DNA of 59,917 nt from Pirellula staleyi DSM 6068 (GTDB taxonomy: Bacteria > Planctomycetota > Planctomycetia > Pirellulales > Pirellulaceae), in the NCBI GenBank assembly GCA_945875845.1, contig CAMCMB010000044.1, positions 1 to 59,917 on the forward strand. The letters run 5' to 3'. The position numbers and the translations under genes are program-made. Shown here in pieces: positions 17,466 to 26,640 of the stretch. The notes under the pieces were generated by a model. It had not been told where the DNA came from. It did no database searches and saw only the letters and a program-made list of their open reading frames with translations. Each line of letters starts with the position of its first letter. Within the stretch, counting starts at the first letter, position 1.

Positions 17466-19166
17466 CTACTCCAGCAACAAGAGGGTGGCTTGTTCTAGTG
17501 GGTCTAAACCCAAAGCGGCTTGCATTGCCGCTAATGCTGTGAAGAAAGCGCGTTCCGCTTCCAGCAACTTCACTTCGCTGTCATTGACCTTAATCTCTTG
17601 ATTCAACAGAAAAAACAGATCGACTTCCCCTGCTTCGTTCGCCTTTTTGAAGATCGCAAGTGTGATGTTGGCTTGTTTCAGCAACTCGCGCGAAGTCGCT
17701 ACGTTTTGTTGAGCGATATCCAGCGCGTTGCGAAATGTTCGCAACTCCATTTCGATCTTATTGCGTTGGAATTCGAACTTTTGCGACAATTGATTGAGTT
17801 TAGCTTCCGCGCTTTGGATCTTGCCAATAGCCTTTCGACGTTGAATGGGAACGCCTCCCATCACGCCAGCTTCGAGTTGGAATTCACCTTTCACGTCAGG
17901 GGTTAACGTTGCTCGCCCCATATTTTGAGTCGTTTGCAGCGTCATATCAACGTTGGGCAGCATCTGATTGCGAGCCAAAGTCAGGTCCCAACGCAGCGAC
18001 TGGACGTCTAGGTTGATGAGGGTAAGCTCTGGGCGGCTAGCCAGGGCGTTTTGAAAGTCCCTGTCGAAATCACCAGGGGGGATCGAAGTGATTTCGGGGA
18101 AATCCTCCGGCAGCCATTCCGGGGGAACCAAAAGAGGTGAGCCAGCCTCATCCCTTAAAAACATCGCTAGTTTGAACGCAGCGTCTCGGAATTTCTGGCG
18201 TGTATCGTTGACTTTGAATTGTCGGTCGTAGATCTGTTGGGCGTTTTGCGATACATCGAGATTGGATGCTGCGCCGGCGGCCAGCGACCGATCGAGTTGC
18301 TCGCCGCGTTTGACAGCAATCTCAAGAAGCCTATCTTGCGCTTTGAGGACGTTACCTGCTTCCACCCACTGCCAGAAGGATCTTGCCGCATCTTGGCTGG
18401 CAGTCAACACTTGATATTGTATTTCCGGACCGACAGCTTGCCTGCGAAGATTGGCTTGAAACAACTCAACACGTTGTGGATCGATTGCTCGACCTTGTAA
18501 AAGGGGCTGCACAAGTGCCAGTGTAAACTCGCCGCCGGAATTGGTTAGCCGTTCTTTGTACCATGGTTGAAAGTCACCTCTCCCCATTTTATAACCGGCA
18601 CTGGCATAGCCGCCCCACCACAATTGCCTCGCAACTCCAATTCCGTTGCGATAGGTTTCGTAAAATCCAACCGGCTGGTTTAGTGAGTAATATTCGAGTT
18701 TGGTATCGTATGCCCCTAGTGCAGTCACCTGTTGGCCAGCTGCAATTCCAGATTCGAGCCGTGCGATTTCGAGCAGCGGAAACGCCCTGTAGGTTGAAGC
18801 GATCACATCGGACAGTTGCAGTTTCTGGCCAAGCAATGCCGAATCGGACTCGAGCGTCGGAGCCGCCTCGCGAACCGTTGCTGCGTCTGCCTTCTCTGGA
18901 TTGCCATCAGTCTTGGGTCGCTCTCGACTAGTCCCATCCAATCGCAATCCGCTTCTTGGTGGAGCGGGGTTCGGCAATTCTGAGGCCTGGCGATCCTTCT
19001 CTTCCTTTTGACGTTTCCGCAACCGAGCCTCAAGGTCTTCCAGAGAAAGCTGTTTTGCGGGTGGTTCATCCTGTTGGGAAAAGGCCAATGGCCCCCAAGC
19101 AGGATTCCCAACAAAACAGACGAAAACCATTTGCCTCAACTGTCTTAGGAATTGCCCAGAAATCAT
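17466..19166 (-). CDS. TolC-family outer membrane channel protein
   Basis: 566 residues from the ATG at 19166. A signal peptide (hydrophobic stretch ending GPLAFSQ) and a charged linker (LEARLRKRQKEEKDRQ) precede two OEP repeats rich in long amphipathic helices, e.g. KLNQLSQKFEFQRNKIEMEL and the final region of Ala/Leu/Glu helices. It should form the trimeric outer membrane exit duct for the ABC and HlyD genes encoded upstream. The ORF is open to 19358, but that would include an inverted repeat (19181-19234) and overlap the end of the HlyD gene, so it is rejected as the start; ATG 36 bases further in is also possible. Confidence 0.86.
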   Translation of the reverse strand: MISGQFLRQLRQMVFVCFVGNPAWGPLAFSQQDEPPAKQLSLEDLEARLRKRQKEEKDRQASELPNPAPPRSGLRLDGTSRERPKTDGNPEKADAATVREAAPTLESDSALLGQKLQLSDVIASTYRAFPLLEIARLESGIAAGQQVTALGAYDTKLEYYSLNQPVGFYETYRNGIGVARQLWWGGYASAGYKMGRGDFQPWYKERLTNSGGEFTLALVQPLLQGRAIDPQRVELFQANLRRQAVGPEIQYQVLTASQDAARSFWQWVEAGNVLKAQDRLLEIAVKRGEQLDRSLAAGAASNLDVSQNAQQIYDRQFKVNDTRQKFRDAAFKLAMFLRDEAGSPLLVPPEWLPEDFPEITSIPPGDFDRDFQNALASRPELTLINLDVQSLRWDLTLARNQMLPNVDMTLQTTQNMGRATLTPDVKGEFQLEAGVMGGVPIQRRKAIGKIQSAEAKLNQLSQKFEFQRNKIEMELRTFRNALDIAQQNVATSRELLKQANITLAIFKKANEAGEVDLFFLLNQEIKVNDSEVKLLEAERAFFTALAAMQAALGLDPLEQATLLLLE

Positions 19167-19180
19167 TTCCGTAATTCGCT

Positions 19181-19234
19181 GTAGGATGGACTTCCAGTCC
19201 GTACGAAAAAAGATGGACAGGACGTCCATCCTAC
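19181..19234. repeat. 54-bp inverted repeat between the HlyD- and TolC-type genes
   Basis: GTAGGATGGACTTCCAGTCC pairs imperfectly with GGACAGGACGTCCATCCTAC. It fills most of the 104-bp gap inside the secretion operon, just upstream of the TolC-type start. As mRNA it would form a strong hairpin and could lower downstream expression or protect the upstream message. Confidence 0.75.
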
Positions 19235-19270
19235 GTTTTACAAAACCGCATATCGTCTCGGGACAGTTAC

Positions 19271-20692
19271 TTATTTGAACTTGGGCAACTTTGGATCTTT
19301 GACTTTTTGGTCTCCAACCTCGGACTTGCTGGCTGGGAATCCGTTTAATTGACGCCATATTTCAAAGCCCAAAGGTACCGTTCGCAAAATGACCCATGCA
19401 TTGGCTTTCACGCCTTGTCTAAGGTATCGACTGTCCGGCCACTTTTCTTGCTTAGGATCATCCGGATCTGGGCCAACAATGATTTTAAAAAGCCCTTTGC
19501 TATCATCAGCGGGATTGATGGCAATCACTTTGCCACCGAACGTTCCGACGGCCACACTCGGCCAGCCCACAAACTGAATGGCGGGCCACCCATCGAATTG
19601 CAATCGAACTTGGTCCCCCACACTAATCAAAGGTAGATCGAGACCTCTTACATTGAGTTCAACGGCAAGGTCGGAGGTATCTGGAATGACTTCAAAAAGT
19701 TTGTCCCCTTCTTTGACTGCATTGGTCCCAACTTGGCCAAGAATCGCTTGGATGCGACCACGGCTTGGACTGACAATCTCCAGTCGCGCTAGTTCGCCCA
19801 GCTTGACACGTAATTCGCTTAAATCTTTCTCGTTTTTGGCGACATCGCCTTCGGCTTTGGCAACTTTTTGATCGAGTTCGATAATCTTCGTTTCGACTTC
19901 CTTGCGTTTGCTGTCCCGATTGCGTTCTTCGCTCAATTTGTCCTGAAAGGCTTCTTCCTCGGCTCCATGTGCCTTGATCAGCTTTTGCTCTTCGGTACCT
20001 TCTTTGTTCACCGCTCTTTGATAGTCGATCATGGCGATCGCGTCCCCCTTGAGCTTTTCTGCAACGACCAGTTCTCGCATGGCTTGATCGTGGTTTAGCC
20101 GCTGACCTTCGACGTCGGATACGGCTTGCTTCCACTTCGCATCTAAGGACTTAATTTTTGCATCGACGGATTCGAGCATCTGTCTCAACTGGTCCTTTTC
20201 GGTGACGACTTGCTCGCGACTGTTTTTCAGCATTCGTTTCGAGAACTCCAGACCCGCCTCCATCGCTTGTTCTTGGAATCGCGTTTGATTGAGTTGGTCT
20301 TTCGAGAGTGCGTCAAGCTTCATAATGACTTCGCCCTCTTGGACGAGCGAGCCCTCGCGAATATCGGGCTTGATGTAGCTGATGATCCCTTTTGCACCGC
20401 TTTGCACGACTTGGCGTCTGAGCTGCGGTAAACGGGCAACCACTTCACCATCGCATCTCGATGTCTGTTGCCAAGGAAGAAAAATAGTCGCGAAAATGAA
20501 GCCGATTAAGCAAACGAAAATCACGCGAGACAACAACCTGGCGAACCAACTCGAACGCACCAAGTGCATGGCAGGGAATCGCTCGCCAAGGCTTTCCGTG
20601 GGACGCAAGCGAATCATGCGGCGTGGGACGGTGGCTAAATCGAGCGCTTCGGGTTTGGATAGTTCCGAGGAAGTCTGTATTTGAGGTTGCAT
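19271..20692 (-). CDS. HlyD-family membrane fusion (periplasmic adaptor) protein
   Basis: 473 residues. A cytoplasmic N-terminus and one TM helix (about 53-73) are followed by a short barrel/lipoyl half, a long coiled-coil hairpin (about 130-310, dense in K/E/Q heptads), the second lipoyl half (LARLEIVSPSRGRIQAILGQVG) and beta-barrel domains. This matches type I secretion adaptors that bridge an ABC exporter and a TolC channel, and both are encoded alongside. It lies 30 bp after the ABC gene. Confidence 0.9.
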   Translation of the reverse strand: MQPQIQTSSELSKPEALDLATVPRRMIRLRPTESLGERFPAMHLVRSSWFARLLSRVIFVCLIGFIFATIFLPWQQTSRCDGEVVARLPQLRRQVVQSGAKGIISYIKPDIREGSLVQEGEVIMKLDALSKDQLNQTRFQEQAMEAGLEFSKRMLKNSREQVVTEKDQLRQMLESVDAKIKSLDAKWKQAVSDVEGQRLNHDQAMRELVVAEKLKGDAIAMIDYQRAVNKEGTEEQKLIKAHGAEEEAFQDKLSEERNRDSKRKEVETKIIELDQKVAKAEGDVAKNEKDLSELRVKLGELARLEIVSPSRGRIQAILGQVGTNAVKEGDKLFEVIPDTSDLAVELNVRGLDLPLISVGDQVRLQFDGWPAIQFVGWPSVAVGTFGGKVIAINPADDSKGLFKIIVGPDPDDPKQEKWPDSRYLRQGVKANAWVILRTVPLGFEIWRQLNGFPASKSEVGDQKVKDPKLPKFK

Positions 20693-20722
20693 AGTATTGT
20701 TTGGTGAGGTCGTTCGGGAAAC

Positions 20723-22936
20723 CTATCCGGGCTGGTTCAACAAGTCCTTTTGACCATCGCATCGCCGAATGATTTCCGGGTCATGCGAGGACAAAAGGAT
20801 GGTCCATGGCTGCGTGCGGTCGCTGAGACTTTCCCAAATTCGCATTCGCATTTTTGGAGGCAATCGATCGAGGATACCATCGATTAACAAGAGTCGCGGG
20901 CGGGTCGCAATCGAACGCGCAATCATGAGCCTTAAGGCCTGACTGCCGCTCAGAGGATACCCCCCGCTCTGCAACATGGTCTCAAGCCCATTCGGTAGCG
21001 CCAACGATTCGTCCCACATATCGACAATTTTCAAAGCGTCGCGAACCTCAGAGGCAGATATGGAGACACGATTGAGTGAAATATTCTCCAGAAAAGTTCC
21101 GTGAAAGATCTCGACATCCGAAGCAAACGAAACCATGGAACCGTCCGCAAAGCGATTCACGTCTCGCGAGTCGATGCCGCCAATTTCGATCGAACCACTC
21201 GCGGGCGGTCGAAGTCCGCATAGAGTTTGCAGCAACACGGACTTGCCACACTCGCCTTCGCCTGCAAAGGCAAAGCGTTGTCCTGCTTCGATGGTGAGGT
21301 CACCTATTTCGATTTCGTGAGACTCTCTGCCTACGATGCGGAGTGATTTGAAGTGGACTTCGACCGGCCCAATTCCCGCATCGAAGGAACGGGAGGGAGG
21401 TAGCGTTGGCAAATCGATCAGACGCCCTACCTTGTCGGCTGCAGACATCAAGTCATAGAACGATTCGAGCGACTTACCGATTTTTGAAAACGCACCTACG
21501 ACCACGACCACGACGGACACGCTCGCCACCAATTGCCCCATCGTCAAACTACCGGAGAGGATGAGCCACACACCTAGCGACAACAACGACGAAATCGATA
21601 TTGCGTAAAGCATGAGCGCAAAGAGTGTCTGTCGCATCAACACGACAAAATGACTTCGACGGGCCGTCAAGTACTCGACCGTGAGGCGATTGGCTCGATC
21701 GATGACCAGTTCGCCCCCTCCATGCACTTGGAATGCGATTGGATTGCCGATGACATCTTGGAGCCAATGAGCCAATCGATACTTCACCAGCGACTCTTCG
21801 ATTGCCGTTCGAACGGCATTTCGACCAAGCAGATAGAGCATGATGGTCATGGCCATGACGAGCACGATATCGAACGCCAACAAATAAGGGCTGTACAACG
21901 CAAGCAATAGTAAGCCAGTCAAGGTCTGAATAACGAGCGAAAGACCATCGACGAGCAGCGAAGCGGTCGCTTTTTGCAACGTCATCACATCGAAAAAACG
22001 GTTTGCCATTTCAGGACCGTGAATTCCGTCCATGGCAGTGCGTTCCAGACGAGGTAATCGCTCGGCGAGATCCCCGACGACACGCACGAAAATACGCCGC
22101 TGAAGAATTTCGACAATAAAAAACTGCAACCCTTTGATCGCGGCCGACAAAGTCAAGATCCCAAACAGCAGAACGGCCAGCCATACGAGCGGCTGAGTTA
22201 AACTTGCAAAACCGATCGTCGTCACCATCTGCTCGACCGCTAAAGGCGTGGCAAGATCAAGGACAGCGACAACAAACCCAAAGATGACGAGTGACCAAAT
22301 GTCGCGAGCGTCCAGTTTCAGAAACCGAAGCATGCGTCGTTGAGGCGAGATACTCGAATGGGGATGGTGTTCCTCATGGTGCCCGGAATGGTGCCCCGCA
22401 TGGCCATGGGAACGGCCAACGCGAGGGATTCGCACTTGGTCGGGTTGATGATGCGATGAAATTTTTTGGCAAACCAACGTGGGTTCCGCTACGAAAAAAA
22501 TGGGAACTTCAGCCGCATTTACGATTTCAGCCAACCCATATTTCGAAATCGATTCCGTGGCCTTCCCCTTAACATCGATCTTGGCGGATTCCGTGTGGCG
22601 AGCAACCACGTGCGAGAATACCCAAGCAGTCGGATTGGCTGGCGATCGAACGATCACTGCAACGGAAAAATCATCGAGAAGCAATTCCCAAACGTCTTTC
22701 GCGCTGAGCTCAATGGGTGCCAGCCGAATACCCACGCTCTGGGCCGCACGCATGACGGCAACCGTCAGTCGGTCGTGCGATTCGGAACCGACGTCGACCA
22801 AGGAGTCATTGAGAGCTTGCTGAATCCTGGAGCTTTCGACCGGAACATCCAATCGGACAGACAATTCCTCAAGAGTCCCTCGTAGGGCAGCCCTGAGCAA
22901 GTCGTCTGTTCGCGAATCTGGCATCGTTCGTAGCAT
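20723..22936 (-). CDS. ABC exporter (type I secretion-like) with non-canonical Walker B
   Basis: 737 residues from an ATG at 22936. An N-terminal ~150-residue domain resembles the C39-like domain of HlyB-type exporters but lacks a recognisable catalytic Cys. Then come a His-rich segment (HGHAGHHSGHHEEHHPH, about 176-192), an exporter TMD with about six helices (214-485) and a nucleotide-binding domain. Walker A is GEGECGKS (559-566), the signature is LSGSQ (662-666) and the H-loop His is in SSHDPE (718). Walker B reads LLLIDG, so the catalytic Glu is replaced by Gly, and the Q-loop Gln is not evident. The start is uncertain: the frame is open to 23194 and no clear Shine-Dalgarno is seen. The operon continues into HlyD-, TolC- and ApbE-type genes. 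Confidence 0.85.
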   Translation of the reverse strand: MLRTMPDSRTDDLLRAALRGTLEELSVRLDVPVESSRIQQALNDSLVDVGSESHDRLTVAVMRAAQSVGIRLAPIELSAKDVWELLLDDFSVAVIVRSPANPTAWVFSHVVARHTESAKIDVKGKATESISKYGLAEIVNAAEVPIFFVAEPTLVCQKISSHHQPDQVRIPRVGRSHGHAGHHSGHHEEHHPHSSISPQRRMLRFLKLDARDIWSLVIFGFVVAVLDLATPLAVEQMVTTIGFASLTQPLVWLAVLLFGILTLSAAIKGLQFFIVEILQRRIFVRVVGDLAERLPRLERTAMDGIHGPEMANRFFDVMTLQKATASLLVDGLSLVIQTLTGLLLLALYSPYLLAFDIVLVMAMTIMLYLLGRNAVRTAIEESLVKYRLAHWLQDVIGNPIAFQVHGGGELVIDRANRLTVEYLTARRSHFVVLMRQTLFALMLYAISISSLLSLGVWLILSGSLTMGQLVASVSVVVVVVGAFSKIGKSLESFYDLMSAADKVGRLIDLPTLPPSRSFDAGIGPVEVHFKSLRIVGRESHEIEIGDLTIEAGQRFAFAGEGECGKSVLLQTLCGLRPPASGSIEIGGIDSRDVNRFADGSMVSFASDVEIFHGTFLENISLNRVSISASEVRDALKIVDMWDESLALPNGLETMLQSGGYPLSGSQALRLMIARSIATRPRLLLIDGILDRLPPKMRMRIWESLSDRTQPWTILLSSHDPEIIRRCDGQKDLLNQPG

Positions 22937-23283
22937 TTTTATCGGGAATTCTTGTGGTGTTTGGAGCTTGACGCTTCTGTGGGCCGTGTCCCCTCTGGCA
23001 TTTTGCAACGGATTATTGGGCGCAAAATCGGGTCCGGTCGCTTTTTTCCAGTCAAGTATTGCGGAATTTTCCCGAAACGGAGTTGGGTGACGATTGGACG
23101 GAATGCCGTACCATGACTCCCAATTTCGGAGAAAATCCAGCTTTGTGTCGGGTATTGTAGGCGTGCGTTCATGATAACGCTTACGCCTTTTCACGCCCAG
23201 CGCTATCGCTCTGGGGAATACTACCCCTGCGAGTGGTCATTAAACCACCCGCGCAGGCGTGCCGCAGGGCGTGCCAACCATGC
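22937..23283. other. Intergenic stretch upstream of the secretion operon
   Basis: 347 bp between the chosen ABC start and the end of the TrmH-type gene. It holds the open 86-codon upstream extension of the ABC frame (22937-23194), whose translation shows no domain features, and an imperfect GC-rich inverted segment near 23230-23275. The operon promoter should lie here. I see no gene. Confidence 0.5.
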
Positions 23284-24099
23284 TCAGCTCTTGGTGTCGC
23301 GTTTTCTCTGCCTTTCGGCTTCAAATACCAGCAACGCACCCGCGACGGTTACGTTAAGTGATTCTACGCCCTTAGCCATCGGGATCGCGATAATGCCAGT
23401 GGCTTCGGCCTTGAGGTCGGAACTGAGCCCTGCTCCTTCGTTTCCCAACAAAAAAATGGTCGGGACAGTCAAGTCGTACTCCCAGAACGACTTTCCGTCT
23501 GCCGAAGCTGCGAGGATTTGGACGTTTTTTTGTCGTTGCGAACGGAGGAGTGAAAACAAATCGACTACCCTCGGAGGAGCACGAAACCACTGTCCAGCCG
23601 TCGATCGAAGCACTTTGGGGTTAAAGGGATCTACGCTGTCGGGACTCAAAAGGATCGGCCCAATTCCCGCAGCCACAGCAATTCGGATCAAACCGCCTAA
23701 GTTACCCGGGTCTTGGACCTTTTCAACCGCGATGGCTAGCGAGAGTTCACTGGGGGGCAATGCAAGCGTTTCGACTTGATTCGCGACAGCAATCACCGAA
23801 CACGACGAATCGGTAGTGGAGAGTCGCCGTAGAACTGCGTCGGATACAGGTTGCAAAAGAACCTGTTTTCGAGATGCATCCTCGGCAAGCGCCGCCAACA
23901 AACCTTGATTGTTCCGAGCCCAGTTTGCATCAAAACATATCGCATCGAGAGGCCAGCCGGTGGCTATCGCTTCCTCGACCAAATGCGATCCTTCAATCAG
24001 GAATTTTTGTTGCTCACGGCGATCGGAAGAGTGATGTAATCGCTTGAGAGACTTGACCCACTCATTTTGAACGCTCGTGATTGTGGTTTCCAGACGCAT
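23284..24099 (-). CDS. TrmH/SpoU-family RNA 2'-O-ribose methyltransferase
   Basis: 271 residues. The N-terminal substrate-binding domain (RREQQKFLIEGSHLVEEAI) is followed by the SPOUT knot: motif 1 EKVQDPGNLGGLIR, motif 2 FLLGNEGAGLS, motif 3 IPMAKGVESLNVTVAGALLVFE. It methylates rRNA or tRNA with S-adenosylmethionine; closest in layout to RlmB/TsnR-type enzymes, but the target cannot be told. Its ATG overlaps the upstream gene's stop (TAATG), implying translational coupling to the coiled-coil protein. Confidence 0.92.
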   Translation of the reverse strand: MRLETTITSVQNEWVKSLKRLHHSSDRREQQKFLIEGSHLVEEAIATGWPLDAICFDANWARNNQGLLAALAEDASRKQVLLQPVSDAVLRRLSTTDSSCSVIAVANQVETLALPPSELSLAIAVEKVQDPGNLGGLIRIAVAAGIGPILLSPDSVDPFNPKVLRSTAGQWFRAPPRVVDLFSLLRSQRQKNVQILAASADGKSFWEYDLTVPTIFLLGNEGAGLSSDLKAEATGIIAIPMAKGVESLNVTVAGALLVFEAERQRKRDTKS

Positions 24100-24425
24100 T
24101 ATTCTTTGTCGCGACCTGTGTCGCGTAGCCCCTGGTACTTTTCATCGATCTCTTTCAGTTTCGACTCGATCGATTGCAGGTCGGATTGGTACTTTGCGCG
24201 ACGCGCCTCGTTTTCTTCTTGCATCTTAACCAGCTTGAGCTTGAGCTCATCCAGATCATCGGTGCCCCAAGTTGCCAACGCTTGGCTGCGAAGCTTTTGC
24301 AATTGATCGGAAGCATCGCGGTGACGCGTTTCCGCTTGAATTTTGCGACGATTCAACTCGTCGTACTTGGTCTGCAACTGCTCGATCGAAAGCGGCTTGG
24401 TTGGGTCGGTTTTTTGTGTTGCCAT
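24099..24425 (-). CDS. Small coiled-coil protein, unknown function
   Basis: 108 residues from the ATG at 24425 (a longer form from 24443 is possible). Almost the whole length is charged and helical, with heptad-like spacing (DELKLKLVKMQEENEARRAKYQ within it). No signal or membrane segment. Its stop codon overlaps the start of the TrmH-type gene. I do not recognise a family; it could be a partner or simply a co-transcribed neighbour of the methyltransferase. Confidence 0.7.
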   Translation of the reverse strand: MATQKTDPTKPLSIEQLQTKYDELNRRKIQAETRHRDASDQLQKLRSQALATWGTDDLDELKLKLVKMQEENEARRAKYQSDLQSIESKLKEIDEKYQGLRDTGRDKE

Positions 24426-24582
24426 ACTCGCGGATTGTACCAAAGTTCAGGAAAAGGTCATTCCGTAAGCCATTCGGATGTGCTAGCCAACGGTTTGGGC
24501 AGTCGGGAAATACTAAGAAACCGTTTATCTTGCTATATTATCATTCTCACAATCCCCTTCCAACGACCACGAACTGGAATTC

Positions 24583-26409
24583 ATGAAACGCACTTCTTTG
24601 CCTAGCTGCCGATCCTTCCCAGCCTTTTTTGGGATGCTTGTTTTCCTCATGATGGGAACGATCGCGCCGACGCTTGTGGGTCAAGAACCTGTCAGCAAAA
24701 ACTCGCAGGCAGCCCTGGCTGATAAATTCTTCGAAGACTACTACCAACAGTATTTGATCTTGTTTCCGCTCGAAGCGACAGCGATCGGTGACAATCGATA
24801 CAACAACTTGATGCCGCCTCGCATTTCACCAGACTTCCTCGCTCGAGAAAAGGCACTTTACCAAAGCACGCTCAAGAACATTGCGCTCGTCGACGCGACG
24901 CAACTCGATGCGTCCGATCAGTTGTCGATCGAGATTCTCACGTACGAACTGCAAATGCGGCTGGACGGCCTAAAGCTAAAAGCCGAGCGCATCCCTGCGA
25001 GCCAGTTTGATGGGCTGCATTTGAGTTTCGCGCAAATGGGTAGCGGGACCGGGAGCCACCCATTTAAGAGCGTGAAAGATTACGACGATTGGCTGCAACG
25101 CATGGAAGCCTTTGCACTTTGGTCGCGTGTCGCTCAAGAGCAATACAAGCGAGGTGCAGCCGATGGATACGTGTTACCGAAGTTGTTGGTGCAAAAAATG
25201 ATCCCACAACTGTCGGATGAAAGCATTGTTGGTAGCAACTTGGACAAATCAATTTTCTATCAGCCAATCATCAATATGCCCAAATCGTTTTCGGATGCCG
25301 ATCGACTTCGATTGACCGATGCATTCCGTTCCGCCATCAACCAAAGCGTGATACCCGCCTATCGCTCTCTCGGGACTTTTCTGCGCGATGAGTACTTGCC
25401 GAAATGTCGCGATACGACTGGTATCTCTGAGCTACCCGATGGACGCCAGGAATACCTGTACTGGACTCGCTATTGGACGACTACGTCGTTGCAGCCGGAC
25501 GAAATTTTCGAAATGGGGGAAAAAGAGGTTGCAAGAATTCGGACCGAAATGGAACGCGTTAAACAACAGATGGGTTTTCAAGGGGACTTGGCAAGCTACT
25601 TTGCCTTTCTTCGAGACGACCCTCAATTCCTAATTTTTAAAACGCCCAACGAGGTTATCGACGTGTTTGCATCGATACGCGGCAAGATCGAGCCCAAGCT
25701 CGGATCGATGTTCAAGAATCGTCCGAAAACGGCCTTTGAAATACGGCGAACGGAATCGTTTCGGGAGAACACCGCAAGCGCAGAGTATATGCCGGGTACG
25801 GCCGACGGTTCGAGAGCAGGAATCTTCTATACGCCCATCCCGGATGCGACCAAGTTCAACGTAACCAGTGGGATGGAATCGTTGTTCCTGCATGAGGCAA
25901 TTCCAGGACATCACTACCAAATCTCATTGCAGCAAGAAAATGAAAAGCTGCCCAAGTTTGCAAGAATTCTGTGGTACGGTGCCTACGGCGAAGGCTGGGC
26001 TCTCTACTGCGAATCGCTGGGAAAGGAACTTGGTCTGTACACCGACCCACGGCAGTACATTGGTGCTCTCAACGACGAAATGCACCGCGCGATTCGATTG
26101 GTCGTCGATCCAGGAATGCATTGGCGCGGTTGGACTCGCGAACGAGCGATCAAGTACATGATGGATAATGAGTCGATGACCGAAGGTGCCGCCACTGCCG
26201 AGATCGAACGCTATATGGCGGTCCCCGCACAGGCGCTGAGCTACAAGATTGGCGCGCTCAAAATCCGCGAACTGAGAACGCGTTATGAAAAACAGCTTGG
26301 CGAGCGTTTTTCTTTAGCCGAATTCCATGACGAGATACTCAGGCAAGGTGGAATGCCTCTCAGTATTCTCGAGCGACGCCTCAACGCATGGGCAGCGAGT
26401 GTGCGCTGA
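24583..26409 (+). CDS. Secreted DUF885-family zinc metallopeptidase-like protein
   Basis: 608 residues with a signal peptide (hydrophobic region about 10-32, ending LVGQEP). The C-terminal half has HEAIPGHHYQ near residue 436 and GEGWALYCESLG about 35 residues later, the metal-binding signature of DUF885 proteins, which are related to carboxypeptidase-like metallopeptidases. It probably cleaves peptides in the periplasm or outside. It is monocistronic and divergent from the coiled-coil/TrmH pair across a 157-bp gap. Confidence 0.88.
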   Translation: MKRTSLPSCRSFPAFFGMLVFLMMGTIAPTLVGQEPVSKNSQAALADKFFEDYYQQYLILFPLEATAIGDNRYNNLMPPRISPDFLAREKALYQSTLKNIALVDATQLDASDQLSIEILTYELQMRLDGLKLKAERIPASQFDGLHLSFAQMGSGTGSHPFKSVKDYDDWLQRMEAFALWSRVAQEQYKRGAADGYVLPKLLVQKMIPQLSDESIVGSNLDKSIFYQPIINMPKSFSDADRLRLTDAFRSAINQSVIPAYRSLGTFLRDEYLPKCRDTTGISELPDGRQEYLYWTRYWTTTSLQPDEIFEMGEKEVARIRTEMERVKQQMGFQGDLASYFAFLRDDPQFLIFKTPNEVIDVFASIRGKIEPKLGSMFKNRPKTAFEIRRTESFRENTASAEYMPGTADGSRAGIFYTPIPDATKFNVTSGMESLFLHEAIPGHHYQISLQQENEKLPKFARILWYGAYGEGWALYCESLGKELGLYTDPRQYIGALNDEMHRAIRLVVDPGMHWRGWTRERAIKYMMDNESMTEGAATAEIERYMAVPAQALSYKIGALKIRELRTRYEKQLGERFSLAEFHDEILRQGGMPLSILERRLNAWAASVR

Positions 26410-26483
26410 TGATTCACGGCCTGCCATGTGACACAAGATGCGTCGCCTTTTGCTCCTAGGGCGTGGAAAAAGGCTTGGGGCGA

Positions 26484-26547
26484 TCACCGGAGGGCTCGCG
26501 CCCTGCCGCTAACATTTGTTAGCGGAACGGCGCAAGACGTCCGGTGA
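26484..26547. repeat. Repeat family C, copy 1
   Basis: A 64-bp element with terminal inverted TCACCGGA/TCCGGTGA and an inner hairpin (CCGCTAAC/GTTAGCGG). The shared core is GGAGGGCTCGCGCCCTGCCG. A second copy at 46737-46790 overlaps the end of ackA. It lies between the DUF885 gene and the convergent Ftr gene; the ~230-bp gap has no gene. Confidence 0.85.
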
Positions 26548-26640
26548 CCCATTACCTCAACGGGCCGGTAAGCGAGGGGCAGACGTTCCACAAAAATGCT
26601 GGAAATCGCACCTTTTGCTCCGCAAAAGATGACTCTATTT

